Origin: UBA5972 sp964637875
Lineage (GTDB): Bacteria > Pseudomonadota > Alphaproteobacteria > Rhodobacterales > Rhodobacteraceae
DNA length: 44,455 nt
Assembly: GCA_964637875.1 (NCBI GenBank)
Contig: CAZWXK010000018.1
Location: 1 to 44,455 of the forward strand
Direction of reading: 5' to 3'
The notes beneath the pieces were generated by a model that was not told the DNA's origin, did no database searches, and worked only from the letters and a program-made list of their open reading frames with translations. Shown piece by piece: positions 1 to 8,789 of the stretch; the first letter of the stretch is position 1; every line of letters begins with the position of its first letter. The position numbers were made by a program, and so were the translations under genes.

Positions 1-350
1 CCCATGCCCTGGTTGTTGCCGATGGTCAGTGTCAGAAAGCTGGCCAGCATGGCGCGCCCGTCGATCACGTTGCGATCGAACAGGTCCACGGGATAGGCGA
101 TCTTCATGATCTCGCGCGCCTCGTCGATTTCATAGACGATGGCATCGACGCCACGGGTGAAGTCGTCGGTCGTGGAGACCTCGACATTGGTGCCGGTCGA
201 GCTTTCTGCGGCGAAATGGGCCGCCGTCTGCAGGTAGGTGCCGAAACCTTCCTTGGGTTTCATGATATATGCGACAAGAACGTGCTTGCCACCGGCGATC
301 AGATCGGCTTCATTCAGGCTCAGATCGGCATAACGGTCTGACTGGTCCAT
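1..350 (-). CDS. cbbM: Form II RubisCO large subunit, N-terminal part
   Basis: Ribulose-1,5-bisphosphate carboxylase/oxygenase of form II, the CO2-fixing enzyme of the Calvin cycle, cytoplasmic. I translated the minus strand by hand: it starts MDQSDRYADLSLNEADLI and continues with KPKEGFGTY, AAESSTGTN, STTDDFTRGVDA and LTIGNNQGMG, all diagnostic of CbbM and not of form I CbbL. Only about 116 of the roughly 460 residues lie in the window; the catalytic lysine region is beyond the edge. The ATG at 348-350 follows a GGAGAGA ribosome site. It is the last visible gene of the cbbFPTGKAM operon, 78 bases after cbbA. Confidence 0.96.
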   Translation of the reverse strand, partial: MDQSDRYADLSLNEADLIAGGKHVLVAYIMKPKEGFGTYLQTAAHFAAESSTGTNVEVSTTDDFTRGVDAIVYEIDEAREIMKIAYPVDLFDRNVIDGRAMLASFLTLTIGNNQGM

Positions 351-379
351 GGGGGTCTCTCCTTGGGTTGGTTTTCAGT

Positions 380-419
380 GAAACGGCGCCTGGTCTGTGG
401 AAGGGGCAGGTGCCGTTTC
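380..419 (-). promoter_or_regulatory. Intercistronic stem-loop between cbbA and cbbM
   Basis: Arms GAAACGGCGCCTG (380-392) and CAGGTGCCGTTTC (407-419) pair over 13 positions with one imperfect position, around a 14-base loop. No T-run follows on the minus strand, so it is not a typical terminator. Lying just upstream of cbbM, it could be a processing or mRNA-stabilising hairpin that raises cbbM levels. The imperfect position would be G-U on the plus strand but A-C on the transcribed minus strand, which weakens the RNA argument a little. Confidence 0.4.
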
Positions 420-428
420 CTTTTTCGT

Positions 429-1478
429 CTACAGCGTTCCGTCTGCGTAACGCCTGGCCATGTCATCGATATCGATGACCTTGATCTTCGAGGCGTTGCC
501 AGCCGTGCCGAAACGCTCGAAGCGGTCGAGACAGAGTTTCTCCATCTCGTCCATCGCGGGAATCATGAATTTGCGCGGGTCGAACTGCGACGGGTTCTCC
601 TGCGCCACCTTTCGGAACTGGCCGGTCATGGCCATGCGACAATCGGTGTCGATATTGACCTTGCGTACGCCCGACTTGATGCCGCGCTCGATTTCCTCGA
701 CCGGCACGCCATAGGTCTGGGGCATGTCGCCGCCGAATTCGTTGATCAGATCCTGCAGATATTGCGGCACGCTGCTGGAGCCGTGCATCACCAGATGCAC
801 ATTGGGGATCTTGGCGTGAATTGCCTCGATCTGGCTGATGGCCAGAATGTCGCCCGTGGGCTTGCGGCTGAATTTGTAGGCGCCGTGGCTGGTGCCGCAG
901 GCAATGGCCAGCGCGTCAACCCTGGTCTTTTCGACGAAATCCCTGGCCTGGTCGGGATCGGTCAGCAGGTCTTGCTTGCTCAGCTTGCCCTCGGCGCCCG
1001 AACCGTCCTCTTTCGCGGCCTCGCCGGTTTCAAGGCTGCCCAGAACGCCCAGCTCGCCCTCGACGCTGGCACCGACCCAATGGGCCATGCGGGCAACGCG
1101 CTCGGTGATATCGACATTATATTCATAGGAAGACGGCGTCTTCATGTCAGCCATCAACGAGCCATCCATCATCACGCTGGTGAATCCGTGGCGGATGGCC
1201 GAAAGGCAGGTCTGTTCGTTGTTGCCATGGTCCTGATGCATGACCACCGGGATCTGCGGATACATTTCGGCCAGCGCCTGCACCATGTGGCGCAGCATGA
1301 TGTCGCCGGCATAGGAACGTGCCCCGCGGCTGGCCTGCAGGATGACCGGCGCGTCGGCCTTGGCCGCGGCCCGCATGATGGCAAGGCCCTGTTCCATGTT
1401 GTTGATGTTGAACGCTGGCACGCCATAGCCGTTTTCAGCGGCGTGATCCAGAAGTTGTCTCAGCGTAATCAGTGCCAT
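429..1478 (-). CDS. cbbA: Fructose-bisphosphate aldolase, class II
   Basis: Zinc-dependent aldolase joining dihydroxyacetone phosphate with glyceraldehyde 3-phosphate (or erythrose 4-phosphate) in the regenerative part of the Calvin cycle. The product has 349 residues, normal for the long CbbA-type class II enzymes. MHQDHGNN near residues 80-87 holds the catalytic aspartate and a zinc histidine; VEGELG, ACGTSHGAYKF and VMHGSSSVP supply further metal and phosphate ligands. It starts MALITLRQLLDHAAENGYGV, typical for the family. It lies 14 bases after cbbK and upstream of cbbM, so it is part of the autotrophic operon and probably not the glycolytic enzyme. Confidence 0.97.
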   Translation of the reverse strand: MALITLRQLLDHAAENGYGVPAFNINNMEQGLAIMRAAAKADAPVILQASRGARSYAGDIMLRHMVQALAEMYPQIPVVMHQDHGNNEQTCLSAIRHGFTSVMMDGSLMADMKTPSSYEYNVDITERVARMAHWVGASVEGELGVLGSLETGEAAKEDGSGAEGKLSKQDLLTDPDQARDFVEKTRVDALAIACGTSHGAYKFSRKPTGDILAISQIEAIHAKIPNVHLVMHGSSSVPQYLQDLINEFGGDMPQTYGVPVEEIERGIKSGVRKVNIDTDCRMAMTGQFRKVAQENPSQFDPRKFMIPAMDEMEKLCLDRFERFGTAGNASKIKVIDIDDMARRYADGTL

Positions 1479-1492
1479 TTTCCCGTTCTCCC

Positions 1493-2695
1493 TTATGCCG
1501 CCTGATCGCGGTCGAGCGCCGCAAGTCCCGGCAATTCCTTGCCCTCAAGCCATTCCAGAAACGCCCCGCCTGCCGACGAGACATAGGTGAAATCCTCGGC
1601 CACACCGGCCATGTTCAATGCTGCCACCGTGTCGCCGCCACCGGCCACCGAAACCACCAGGCCGCTGCGGGTCAGTTCCGCCGCCTCGAGTGCGACTTGC
1701 CTGGTTGCCTGTTCAAAGGGGCGCATTTCAAAGGCACCCAGCGGACCGTTCCACAATATGGTATGGGCCCGCGCCAGCACACTGCGGAAACGCACCACCG
1801 ACTTGGGTCCGGCATCCAGGATGATCCCGTCATCGGGACATTTATCTACATCGGCGATGAAGCTGCGGGCGTTGTCTGCAAACTTGAAAGCGTAAACGAT
1901 ATCGACAGGCAGGACCAGTTCGCAGCCGGCCTTGCTGGCCAGCGACTGGATCTCGCGCACGGTTTCGACCTGGTCCTCTTCGCATAGCGACTTGCCGATA
2001 TTGTGGCCGTCGGCAAAGAAAAAGGTATTGGCCATGCCACCGCCGATGATGACGTGATCGACCTTTTTCACCAGATTCTTGAGCACCGCGATCTTGCTGG
2101 ATACCTTGGCTCCGCCCACGACAGCCACGGCGGGGCGCCTGGGGTTTTCCAGCGCGTTGGTCAGGGCTGCGATTTCCTCGTCCATCAGGGGGCCGCTATA
2201 GGCCGGCAGGATCGAAGCAATCGCCGAGGTCGAGGCATGCGCGCGGTGGGCGCAGGAAAAGGCATCGTTGACATAGATTTCACCGAGGCGGGCCAGCTGG
2301 GCCGCAAAGGCGGGATCATTGGCCTCTTCGCCGGGGTGAAAACGCAGATTTTCGCATAGCATGACCTGGCCATCCTTCAGCGCCGCTGCGGCAGACTCGG
2401 CCTTTTCGCCGACGCAATCATCGACAAAGGCCACATTCCGGCCCAGCGCCTCGGCCAGAGCGGGGGCGACGGGTGCCAGCGACATTGCCGGCACGCGCTG
2501 CCCTCTGGGGCGGCCGAAATGCGACAGCACCACCGCGCGCGCACCCGCATCAAGCAGGGGCTTCAACCCCTCGGCAAAGCGCGTGATACGGGTTGCGTCA
2601 GTCACCTTGCCGTCCTTGCATGGCGCATTCAGATCGGCCCGGATCAACAGCCGCTTTCCGGCGACCGCAACCTCGGAAATCGAGTGGATGGTCAT
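1493..2695 (-). CDS. cbbK: Phosphoglycerate kinase
   Basis: Phosphorylates 3-phosphoglycerate with ATP, the first reductive step after RubisCO. It has 400 residues. RADLNAP near the N-terminus (family usually RVDLNVP), GGAKVSSKI, the nucleotide motif GPLGAFE and GGGDTVAAL are all present. An upstream in-frame start is possible, but MTIHSISEV at 2695 is the better choice: its ATG overlaps the TGA of cbbG by four bases (ATGA), which indicates translational coupling. A pgk gene inside the form II operon is notable, since the Rhodobacter sphaeroides form II operon as I know it lacks one. Confidence 0.96.
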   Translation of the reverse strand: MTIHSISEVAVAGKRLLIRADLNAPCKDGKVTDATRITRFAEGLKPLLDAGARAVVLSHFGRPRGQRVPAMSLAPVAPALAEALGRNVAFVDDCVGEKAESAAAALKDGQVMLCENLRFHPGEEANDPAFAAQLARLGEIYVNDAFSCAHRAHASTSAIASILPAYSGPLMDEEIAALTNALENPRRPAVAVVGGAKVSSKIAVLKNLVKKVDHVIIGGGMANTFFFADGHNIGKSLCEEDQVETVREIQSLASKAGCELVLPVDIVYAFKFADNARSFIADVDKCPDDGIILDAGPKSVVRFRSVLARAHTILWNGPLGAFEMRPFEQATRQVALEAAELTRSGLVVSVAGGGDTVAALNMAGVAEDFTYVSSAGGAFLEWLEGKELPGLAALDRDQAA

Positions 2696-3696
2696 CGGAT
2701 CGTCCCCCCCGCGACAAGCGCGGTTTTCAGCATCTGGTTGGTGAAACCCCATTCGTTGTCATACCAGCTGAGCACGCGCACCAGATCGCCGTGCAGGATA
2801 CGCGTCTGAGGGGCAGCAAAGGTCGATCCCTCGGTCGTGTGGTTGTAGTCCACACTGACGGTCGGGTCCTCGTCATAGCCCAGAACCCCGTTCAGCGCCC
2901 CCTGGGCGGCCGCCTGTGCTGCGGCGTTGATTTCCTCGACCGTGGTCTTGCGCGAAGGCGTGAATGTCAGGTCCACGCATGAAACATTCGGTGTGGGAAC
3001 ACGAATGGCGGCGCCATCCAGCCTGCCATCGAGTTCAGGCAGGACCAGGCCGATAGCCTTGGCCGCGCCGGTCGTCGTGGGCACCATCGACATGGCCGCC
3101 GCGCGCCCGCGATACGGGTCCTTGTGGCGACGGTCGAGCGTGGGTTGATCCCCGGTATAGGAATGGATCGTGGTCATGAAACCCTTTTCGATACCGACGA
3201 CATCATGCATGACCTTGGCCACCGGGGCCAGGCAATTGGTTGTGCAGCTGGCCGCCGAAAGCACGACGTCATCCGCCGTGATGGTATCGTGATTTACCCC
3301 ATAGACCACCGTCTTGTCGGCATTTTTCGCCGGAGCCGAGCAGATGACCCGGCGCGCACCGCGCTCGATATGGGCCGAAGCCGCCTCTTTCGAGTTGAAC
3401 ACCCCGGTGCATTCCAGCACCACATCGACACCGTCCCATTCCAGGTTTGCCGGGTCGCGTTCGGCTGTCAGGCGCACGGTCTGGCCATTGATCCTGAGGT
3501 CGTTGCCATCCGGCACGACGGCGCCACCGAAACGGCCATGCACCGAATCGAACTTCATCAGGTGGCCCAGAACCTCGGGTCCGCCCGATGCGTTGATGGC
3601 CACGAGCTCCATCTCGTCTCCAAAGGACTCGATGATGAGACGCGCGGCACAGCGACCGATCCGGCCAAAACCGTTGATTGCAACCTTGAGTGTCAT
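2692..3696 (-). CDS. cbbG: Glyceraldehyde-3-phosphate dehydrogenase
   Basis: Reduces 1,3-bisphosphoglycerate to glyceraldehyde 3-phosphate in the Calvin cycle. It has 334 residues from the start MTLKVAINGFGRIGR, chosen over an upstream in-frame Met because it gives the canonical Rossmann start. The catalytic cysteine is in ASCTTN (Cys151). The cofactor loop reads VAINASGG: the acidic residue that NAD-specific enzymes carry after IN is absent, which suggests NADPH can be used, as expected in a biosynthetic role; that is inference. It overlaps cbbK by four bases and follows cbbT with a 24-base gap. Confidence 0.95.
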   Translation of the reverse strand: MTLKVAINGFGRIGRCAARLIIESFGDEMELVAINASGGPEVLGHLMKFDSVHGRFGGAVVPDGNDLRINGQTVRLTAERDPANLEWDGVDVVLECTGVFNSKEAASAHIERGARRVICSAPAKNADKTVVYGVNHDTITADDVVLSAASCTTNCLAPVAKVMHDVVGIEKGFMTTIHSYTGDQPTLDRRHKDPYRGRAAAMSMVPTTTGAAKAIGLVLPELDGRLDGAAIRVPTPNVSCVDLTFTPSRKTTVEEINAAAQAAAQGALNGVLGYDEDPTVSVDYNHTTEGSTFAAPQTRILHGDLVRVLSWYDNEWGFTNQMLKTALVAGGTIR

Positions 3697-3720
3697 GGGT
3701 GTCCCTCGTCCTTGCACTTG

Positions 3721-5691
3721 TTACTTGAGCAGCTTTCGTGCGGCCTCGACCGCAGCCGAGGCGGTGATGCCGAAATGTTCATAGAGGTCCGATGCCGGGG
3801 CAGATGCGCCAAAGCCGGTCATGCCGATGAAGGTGCCATTCTGGCCGATATACCTGTCCCAGCCCATCTGGATCGCGGCCTCGATCACCACGCGGGGGGC
3901 GCTGCCCAGAACCGCATCGCGATATGCGGCGTCCTGCCGGTCGAACAGCTCCAGACAGGGGGCGGAAACAACCGCGGCCCTGATGCCCTCGGCGGCCAGC
4001 CTGTCGGCGGCCTCAAGCGCCAGCGACACCTCGGATCCGGTGGCGATCAGCGTCACGTCGCGCGCGCCATCGGGCGCGCGCAGCACATAGGCCCCTTTGG
4101 CGGTCAGGTTCTCGGATACGTCATCACGCACACAGGGCAGGCCCTGCCGCGACAGGCACAGCACATAGGGGGTCTTGTCGGAAGCAATGGCCAGCTCCCA
4201 TGCTTCGGCGGTTTCCACCACATCGGCCGGGCGCACCACGTTCAGGTTGGGCATGGCGCGCAGGCTGGCGATGGTTTCAACCGGCTGATGGGTGGGGCCG
4301 TCTTCGCCCAGGCCGATGCTGTCATGGGTCATCACATAGGTGACGGGCTGCTCCATCAGCGCCGACAGACGCATGGCCGGGCGGGCATAGTCGGCAAACA
4401 CCAGGAAGGTGCCGCCATAGGGGCGCAGGCCGCCATGCAGGCTGATCCCGTTCATGGCCGCGGCCATCTCGAATTCGCGGATGCCGTAATTGATATAGTT
4501 GCCGCTGTAATCGCCGCGGGTGACGGCGTTCATGCCGCCGGTTTTCGTGTTGTTCGAGCCGGTCAGGTCGGCCGAGCCGCCAACCATGGTGGGGACGGTG
4601 GCATTGACCACCTCAAGCGCCATCTGCGAGGCCTTGCGAGTCGCCACCCTGGGCTGATCGGCAACCAGCTGTGCCTTGTAGGCGGCCATGGCATCGGCCA
4701 GCCCGTTGCGGGCGCTGCCGTCGAGGGCGGCATTGAATTCCGCGGCCCTGGGCGACGCGGCAAGGCGCCCCTCCCAGGCGCTGCGCGCCCTGGCGCCGCG
4801 GGCGGCAATCGCGTGCCAGTCGGCATAGACCGCCTCGGGCACCTCGAAGGGGGGGTGATCCCAGCCCAGCTGCTTGCGCGCAGCGGCGATTTCGTCGTCG
4901 CCCAGGGGGGCGCCGTGGGTGGCCGAGGTGCCCTGCTTGTTAGGGGCGCCAAAGCCGATGATCGTCTTGCAGGCAATCAGCGACGGGCGGCCATCGGCGC
5001 GCGCGTCCTCGATCGCACCGGCAATGGCCTCGTTGTCATGGCCGTCAATGCGGGCGACATGCCAGCCGGCGGCCGCAAACCGCGCAAGCTGGTCGGTCGA
5101 GGTGGAAATGCCGGTGCTGCCGTCGATGGTGATGCCGTTGTCGTCCCACAGCAGGATCAGACGGCCAAGGCCCAGATGGCCGGCCAGGTCGATGGCCTCG
5201 TGGCTGATGCCCTCCATCAGGCAGCCGTCGCCGGCAATGACATAGGTGTAGTGATCGACCAGATCGTCACCGAAACGCGCATTCATCATGCGCTCGGCCA
5301 GCGCCATGCCGACCGAGGTGCCAACCCCCTGCCCCAGCGGGCCGGTGGTGGTCTCGATGCCGTCCGCATGGCCATATTCCGGGTGCCCGGCCGTGCGCGC
5401 GCCCAGCTGGCGGAAATTGCGGATCTGGTCCATGTCCATATCGGCATAGCCCAGCAGATGGTTGATCGCATACAGCAGCATCGAGCCATGCCCGGCCGAC
5501 AACACGAAACGATCACGATCGGCCCATTTCGGCTGGCCGGGGTCGATCTTGATAAAGCGATTGAACAGAACGGCCGCGACATCGGCCATGCCCATCGGCA
5601 TGCCGGGGTGGCCGGAATTGGCCTTTTGAATCGCATCCATCGCAAGCGCGCGGATCGCATTGGCCATCATCTTTTCGTTGGCTTGGGTCAT
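3721..5691 (-). CDS. cbbT: Transketolase
   Basis: Thiamine-diphosphate enzyme moving two-carbon units between sugar phosphates to regenerate ribulose 5-phosphate. It has 656 residues, normal length. Visible are NSGHPGMPMGMAD near residues 25-37, SAGHGSMLLYA, the TPP/Mg motif starting GDGCLMEG and closing in a DN pair about 30 residues later, GEDGPTHQP in the pyrimidine domain, and the C-terminal domain with IATGSEVSLAL. It is third gene of the operon, 12 bases after cbbP. The context makes it the autotrophic isozyme. Confidence 0.97.
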   Translation of the reverse strand: MTQANEKMMANAIRALAMDAIQKANSGHPGMPMGMADVAAVLFNRFIKIDPGQPKWADRDRFVLSAGHGSMLLYAINHLLGYADMDMDQIRNFRQLGARTAGHPEYGHADGIETTTGPLGQGVGTSVGMALAERMMNARFGDDLVDHYTYVIAGDGCLMEGISHEAIDLAGHLGLGRLILLWDDNGITIDGSTGISTSTDQLARFAAAGWHVARIDGHDNEAIAGAIEDARADGRPSLIACKTIIGFGAPNKQGTSATHGAPLGDDEIAAARKQLGWDHPPFEVPEAVYADWHAIAARGARARSAWEGRLAASPRAAEFNAALDGSARNGLADAMAAYKAQLVADQPRVATRKASQMALEVVNATVPTMVGGSADLTGSNNTKTGGMNAVTRGDYSGNYINYGIREFEMAAAMNGISLHGGLRPYGGTFLVFADYARPAMRLSALMEQPVTYVMTHDSIGLGEDGPTHQPVETIASLRAMPNLNVVRPADVVETAEAWELAIASDKTPYVLCLSRQGLPCVRDDVSENLTAKGAYVLRAPDGARDVTLIATGSEVSLALEAADRLAAEGIRAAVVSAPCLELFDRQDAAYRDAVLGSAPRVVIEAAIQMGWDRYIGQNGTFIGMTGFGASAPASDLYEHFGITASAAVEAARKLLK

Positions 5692-5703
5692 CGGTGTCGT
5701 CCT

Positions 5704-6576
5704 TTATGCGCGACGGGCGTTGTCGATCAGGCGAAAGATCAGCGGCGTCAGGATCAGCTGCATGGCCAGATCCAGCTTGTTGCCGGGAATCACGATGGAA
5801 TTGGCGCGGCTCATCCAGCTGCCGTCGATCATCGAGATCAGATAGGGGAAATCAATGCCGCGCGGATTGGCGAAACGGATGACGACCAGGCTTTCGTCCG
5901 GGGTCGGGATCCAGCGCGCGACAAAGGGGTTCGAGGTATCGACCACCGGCACGCGCTGGAAATTGATGTCGGTCTGCGTGAATTGCGGGCAGATGCATTT
6001 CACATAGGCATCCATGCGGCGCAGGATCACATCGGTCACCGCCTCGGTCGAATAGCCGCGCTGCGCCTTGTCGCGGTGGATCTTCTGGATCCATTCGAGG
6101 TTGATGACCGGCACCACCCCGATCTTGAGATCGGCATAGTCGGCAATCCTGATGTCGTCGGTCTTTACGGCACCGTGCAGCCCCTCGTAGAACAGAACGT
6201 CGGAGTCATCCTCAAAATCGCGCCAGTCGGTAAACTCGCCGGGCGGAACGCCGTATTTTCTGGATTCCTCGGCGTCATGCACATAGGTGCGGGTGCGACC
6301 CTTGCCGGTTTCGCCATAGATGCGAAAGACGTTTTCCAGTTCTTTCAGCTCGTTCGCCTCATAGGAAAAATGGCTGAAGGAATGGTCGCCCTCGGCAAGG
6401 CGGCGTTCGAGCTCGGCCTTCATTTGGGCGCGGTTATAGCGATGAAAGGCGTCGCCCTCGATCGACACGGCCTTGACCCCCTCGCGACGAAAGATCTGGT
6501 CGAAGGTGTGCTTGACAGTGGATGTGCCGGCACCGGAAGACCCCGTAACCGAGATGATCGGATGTTTGATGCTCAT
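5704..6576 (-). CDS. cbbP: Phosphoribulokinase
   Basis: Makes ribulose 1,5-bisphosphate from ribulose 5-phosphate and ATP; with RubisCO it defines the Calvin cycle. It has 290 residues, the size of bacterial (class I) phosphoribulokinases. The P-loop GSSGAGTS lies at residues 12-19, followed by IEGDAFHRYNR, which carries the substrate and catalytic residues, and by FYEGLHGA. It follows cbbF by 10 bases and precedes cbbT by 12. Confidence 0.97.
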   Translation of the reverse strand: MSIKHPIISVTGSSGAGTSTVKHTFDQIFRREGVKAVSIEGDAFHRYNRAQMKAELERRLAEGDHSFSHFSYEANELKELENVFRIYGETGKGRTRTYVHDAEESRKYGVPPGEFTDWRDFEDDSDVLFYEGLHGAVKTDDIRIADYADLKIGVVPVINLEWIQKIHRDKAQRGYSTEAVTDVILRRMDAYVKCICPQFTQTDINFQRVPVVDTSNPFVARWIPTPDESLVVIRFANPRGIDFPYLISMIDGSWMSRANSIVIPGNKLDLAMQLILTPLIFRLIDNARRA

Positions 6577-6586
6577 GTCGTGATCC

Positions 6587-7606
6587 TCAGTCTCTGAACA
6601 GACCGCGTTCCCTGAACAGGGCCGAGGTCTCGTTTTCGGGAAGGTCGTGATAGGTGGCCACCCGGTTCACCTTTTCCGGCGTGCCGAATACCAGCGGGGT
6701 GCGGCCGTGCAATGTCTTGACCGTCTGTTCCAGCAGCCGGTCGCAGCCATCGGTCGCCAGCCCACCGGCCTGTTCGACCAGCATGGCAATGGGGGCGCAT
6801 TCATAGACCATGCGCAACCGGCCGTGTTCATAGCCCTTGCGGGCATCGGACGGGTACAGGAAAATGCCGCCGCGGCTGATGATGCGGTGGGTTTCCGCCA
6901 CCAGCGAGGCCACCCAGCGCATGTTGAAATTCTTGCCGCGCGGCCCGGTCTCGCCGGCCAGGCAATCGTCGATATAGGCGCGGATCGGCTTGGTCCAGTG
7001 GCGATAGTTCGAGGCGTTGATGGCAAATTCATGGCTGGCCTCGGGAACGCGCACCTTGTCGTTGATCAGAACAAACTCGCCGCGCTCGGGATCCAGGATA
7101 AATGACAGCGTGCCATTCCCGAATGTCACCATCAGCCCTGTCTGGGGGCCATAGATGATATAGCCGGCGGCGATCTGCTCGGTGCCGGGGCGCAGAAAGC
7201 TGGCCACCGGGTCGTCCTTGGCCTCGTAGATGGAAAAGATCGTGCCGATGGACACATTCACGTCGATGTTGGAAGACCCGTCCAGCGGATCTGTCGCCAG
7301 CGCCAGATGGCCAGCCGGGTTGATTTCGACGACATCCTCGCGCTCTTCCGAGGCGTACCACCGCACGGTCGTTTCGCGCAGCGCGTCAAAGAACATCTCG
7401 TCCGCGATGATATCCAGCGCCTTTTGCCCGTCGCCGTCGGTATTGTGGCCGACCTCCTGGCCCATCGCGCCCTCGAGCGCGCCTCGGGCAATCTTTCGCG
7501 ACAGTTTCTTGCCCACCTCGCACATGGCCAGAACAGCCTGCCCCAGATCTTGGGGAATGTCGGCATCATTCGCCAGGTAAGTCGCCAGGTCCACGGGTTT
7601 CACCAT
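6587..7606 (-). CDS. cbbF: Fructose-1,6-bisphosphatase, class I
   Basis: Dephosphorylates fructose 1,6-bisphosphate (and in some autotrophs sedoheptulose 1,7-bisphosphate) for regeneration of the CO2 acceptor. It has 339 residues. The metal-binding signature DPLDGSSNID is clear near residues 106-115, and PSDARKGYEHGRLRMVYE with EQAGG follows later, as in class I enzymes. It is the promoter-proximal gene of the cbb operon and is divergent from cbbR with a 100-base intergenic region. Confidence 0.96.
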   Translation of the reverse strand: MVKPVDLATYLANDADIPQDLGQAVLAMCEVGKKLSRKIARGALEGAMGQEVGHNTDGDGQKALDIIADEMFFDALRETTVRWYASEEREDVVEINPAGHLALATDPLDGSSNIDVNVSIGTIFSIYEAKDDPVASFLRPGTEQIAAGYIIYGPQTGLMVTFGNGTLSFILDPERGEFVLINDKVRVPEASHEFAINASNYRHWTKPIRAYIDDCLAGETGPRGKNFNMRWVASLVAETHRIISRGGIFLYPSDARKGYEHGRLRMVYECAPIAMLVEQAGGLATDGCDRLLEQTVKTLHGRTPLVFGTPEKVNRVATYHDLPENETSALFRERGLFRD

Positions 7607-7706
7607 AAGGGCTTCCTTTGGTTTACTTGGGCTTTCTGCGCCCTGTTTGGCGACTCTCGGACAAAAAGGAAATTGAAAAAAATCTCAAACGCGTTAAAGA
7701 AAATTT
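7607..7706. promoter_or_regulatory. cbbF-cbbR divergent promoter with a candidate CbbR site
   Basis: This is the 100-base region between the divergent cbbF and cbbR starts. At 7685-7697 the bases TCA-N7-TAA fit the TNA-N7-TNA half-site described for CbbR and contain the LysR T-N11-A core. LysR regulators usually bind in such a divergent region, both repressing themselves and activating the operon. The match is short and A/T-rich, so the exact site is uncertain. Confidence 0.45.
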
Positions 7707-8636
7707 ATGATCAATGAATCCGCAATCACGCTCAAACAGCTGCGCGCGCTGGTCGCAATCGCCGAAAACGGCTCGCTCACGGCTGCCGCCGAGGTGCTGG
7801 GCCTGACCCCCCCGGCCGTATCGACCCAACTCAAGCTGCTCGAGGAAAATCTCGGTGCGCGCCTGATGATGCGGGGCAATGACGGCAAGACCAGCCTGAC
7901 CTCGCCGGGCGAGGAGGTGTTTCGCAGCACCAAACAGATCGAAGCATCTCTAACCAACTGTTATGAAAAGGTGAAATCCATACGCCAGGGCAAGCTGGGC
8001 TATCTTGCGATCGGCGTTGTCAGCACCGGAAAATATTTTGCGCCGCAGCTGGTTTCGATGTTTCAGCGGGCCAATCCCGACATTCAGGTCGGCCTGCGCA
8101 TTGGCAATCGCGAGGAGATCATTTCATATGTCATGGAGGGGGCCGTTGACCTGGCGATCATGGGCCGCCCGCCGAGGGCACCGGTTGTCACCGCCGAAAT
8201 CCTGGGGCCGCATCCGCATATATTCATTGCGCCAAAGGGTCACAGGCTGGCAACAGGGCGCGACGTTTTGCCCGAGGAACTGCTTGAGGAAACCTTTCTC
8301 GTACGCGAAAGGGGCTCGGGGACGCGAATCCTGATGGAGCGCCTTCTCGACCGGCTCGGCGAGGGACGCGCCTATGAAACCGTCAGCATGGGCACTAACG
8401 AAACGATCAAGCAGGCCGTCATTGCCGGCCTCGGCATTGCCTTTATCTCGGGGCATACCGTGGCCAGCGAGCTGGCCGATGGCAGACTGGTTCAGATCAG
8501 GGCCCCAGGCGTTCCCATCACCAGGCAATGGTTTCTGATGCATCGGCGCGACATGCCATTGACCGCAGTCACCGAAAAATTCCGTCGGTTCGTGATTGCG
8601 CGCAAAGGAAGCTATTTCCCCAGGCTCCCGGACTGA
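7707..8636 (+). CDS. cbbR: LysR-type regulator of the Calvin-cycle operon
   Basis: It has 309 residues. The N-terminal winged helix-turn-helix spans about residues 8-66 (LKQLRALVAIAENGSLTAAA, then TPPAVSTQLKLLEE), followed by a LysR substrate-binding domain with GVVSTGKYFAPQLV and ERGSGTRILMERLL, features I associate with CbbR. CbbR proteins sense metabolites such as RuBP or NADPH and activate the cbb operon. The divergent position next to cbbF is the standard arrangement. Apart from its own promoter region it shows no operon partner. Confidence 0.93.
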   Translation: MINESAITLKQLRALVAIAENGSLTAAAEVLGLTPPAVSTQLKLLEENLGARLMMRGNDGKTSLTSPGEEVFRSTKQIEASLTNCYEKVKSIRQGKLGYLAIGVVSTGKYFAPQLVSMFQRANPDIQVGLRIGNREEIISYVMEGAVDLAIMGRPPRAPVVTAEILGPHPHIFIAPKGHRLATGRDVLPEELLEETFLVRERGSGTRILMERLLDRLGEGRAYETVSMGTNETIKQAVIAGLGIAFISGHTVASELADGRLVQIRAPGVPITRQWFLMHRRDMPLTAVTEKFRRFVIARKGSYFPRLPD

Positions 8637-8789
8637 TCCTCTTGTTGCGGGGGGGTATCCCGGGACACGGACAGCGGCCGGCGCCCCAACGCCAGAGCCA
8701 TGCACCAAGGCCCATCGGGGAAGCGCGCTTGTCTTATAATTAATAACATTCTAATCTATGCATGAAACAACAGGACTGGAACCACGAAC

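Noticed and set aside
3124..6597. Very long open frame on plus, antisense to cbbG, cbbT and cbbP
   Set aside because: It is a shadow of GC-rich codon use; the translation is His/Gly/Ala-rich without motifs and the minus-strand genes are unmistakable.
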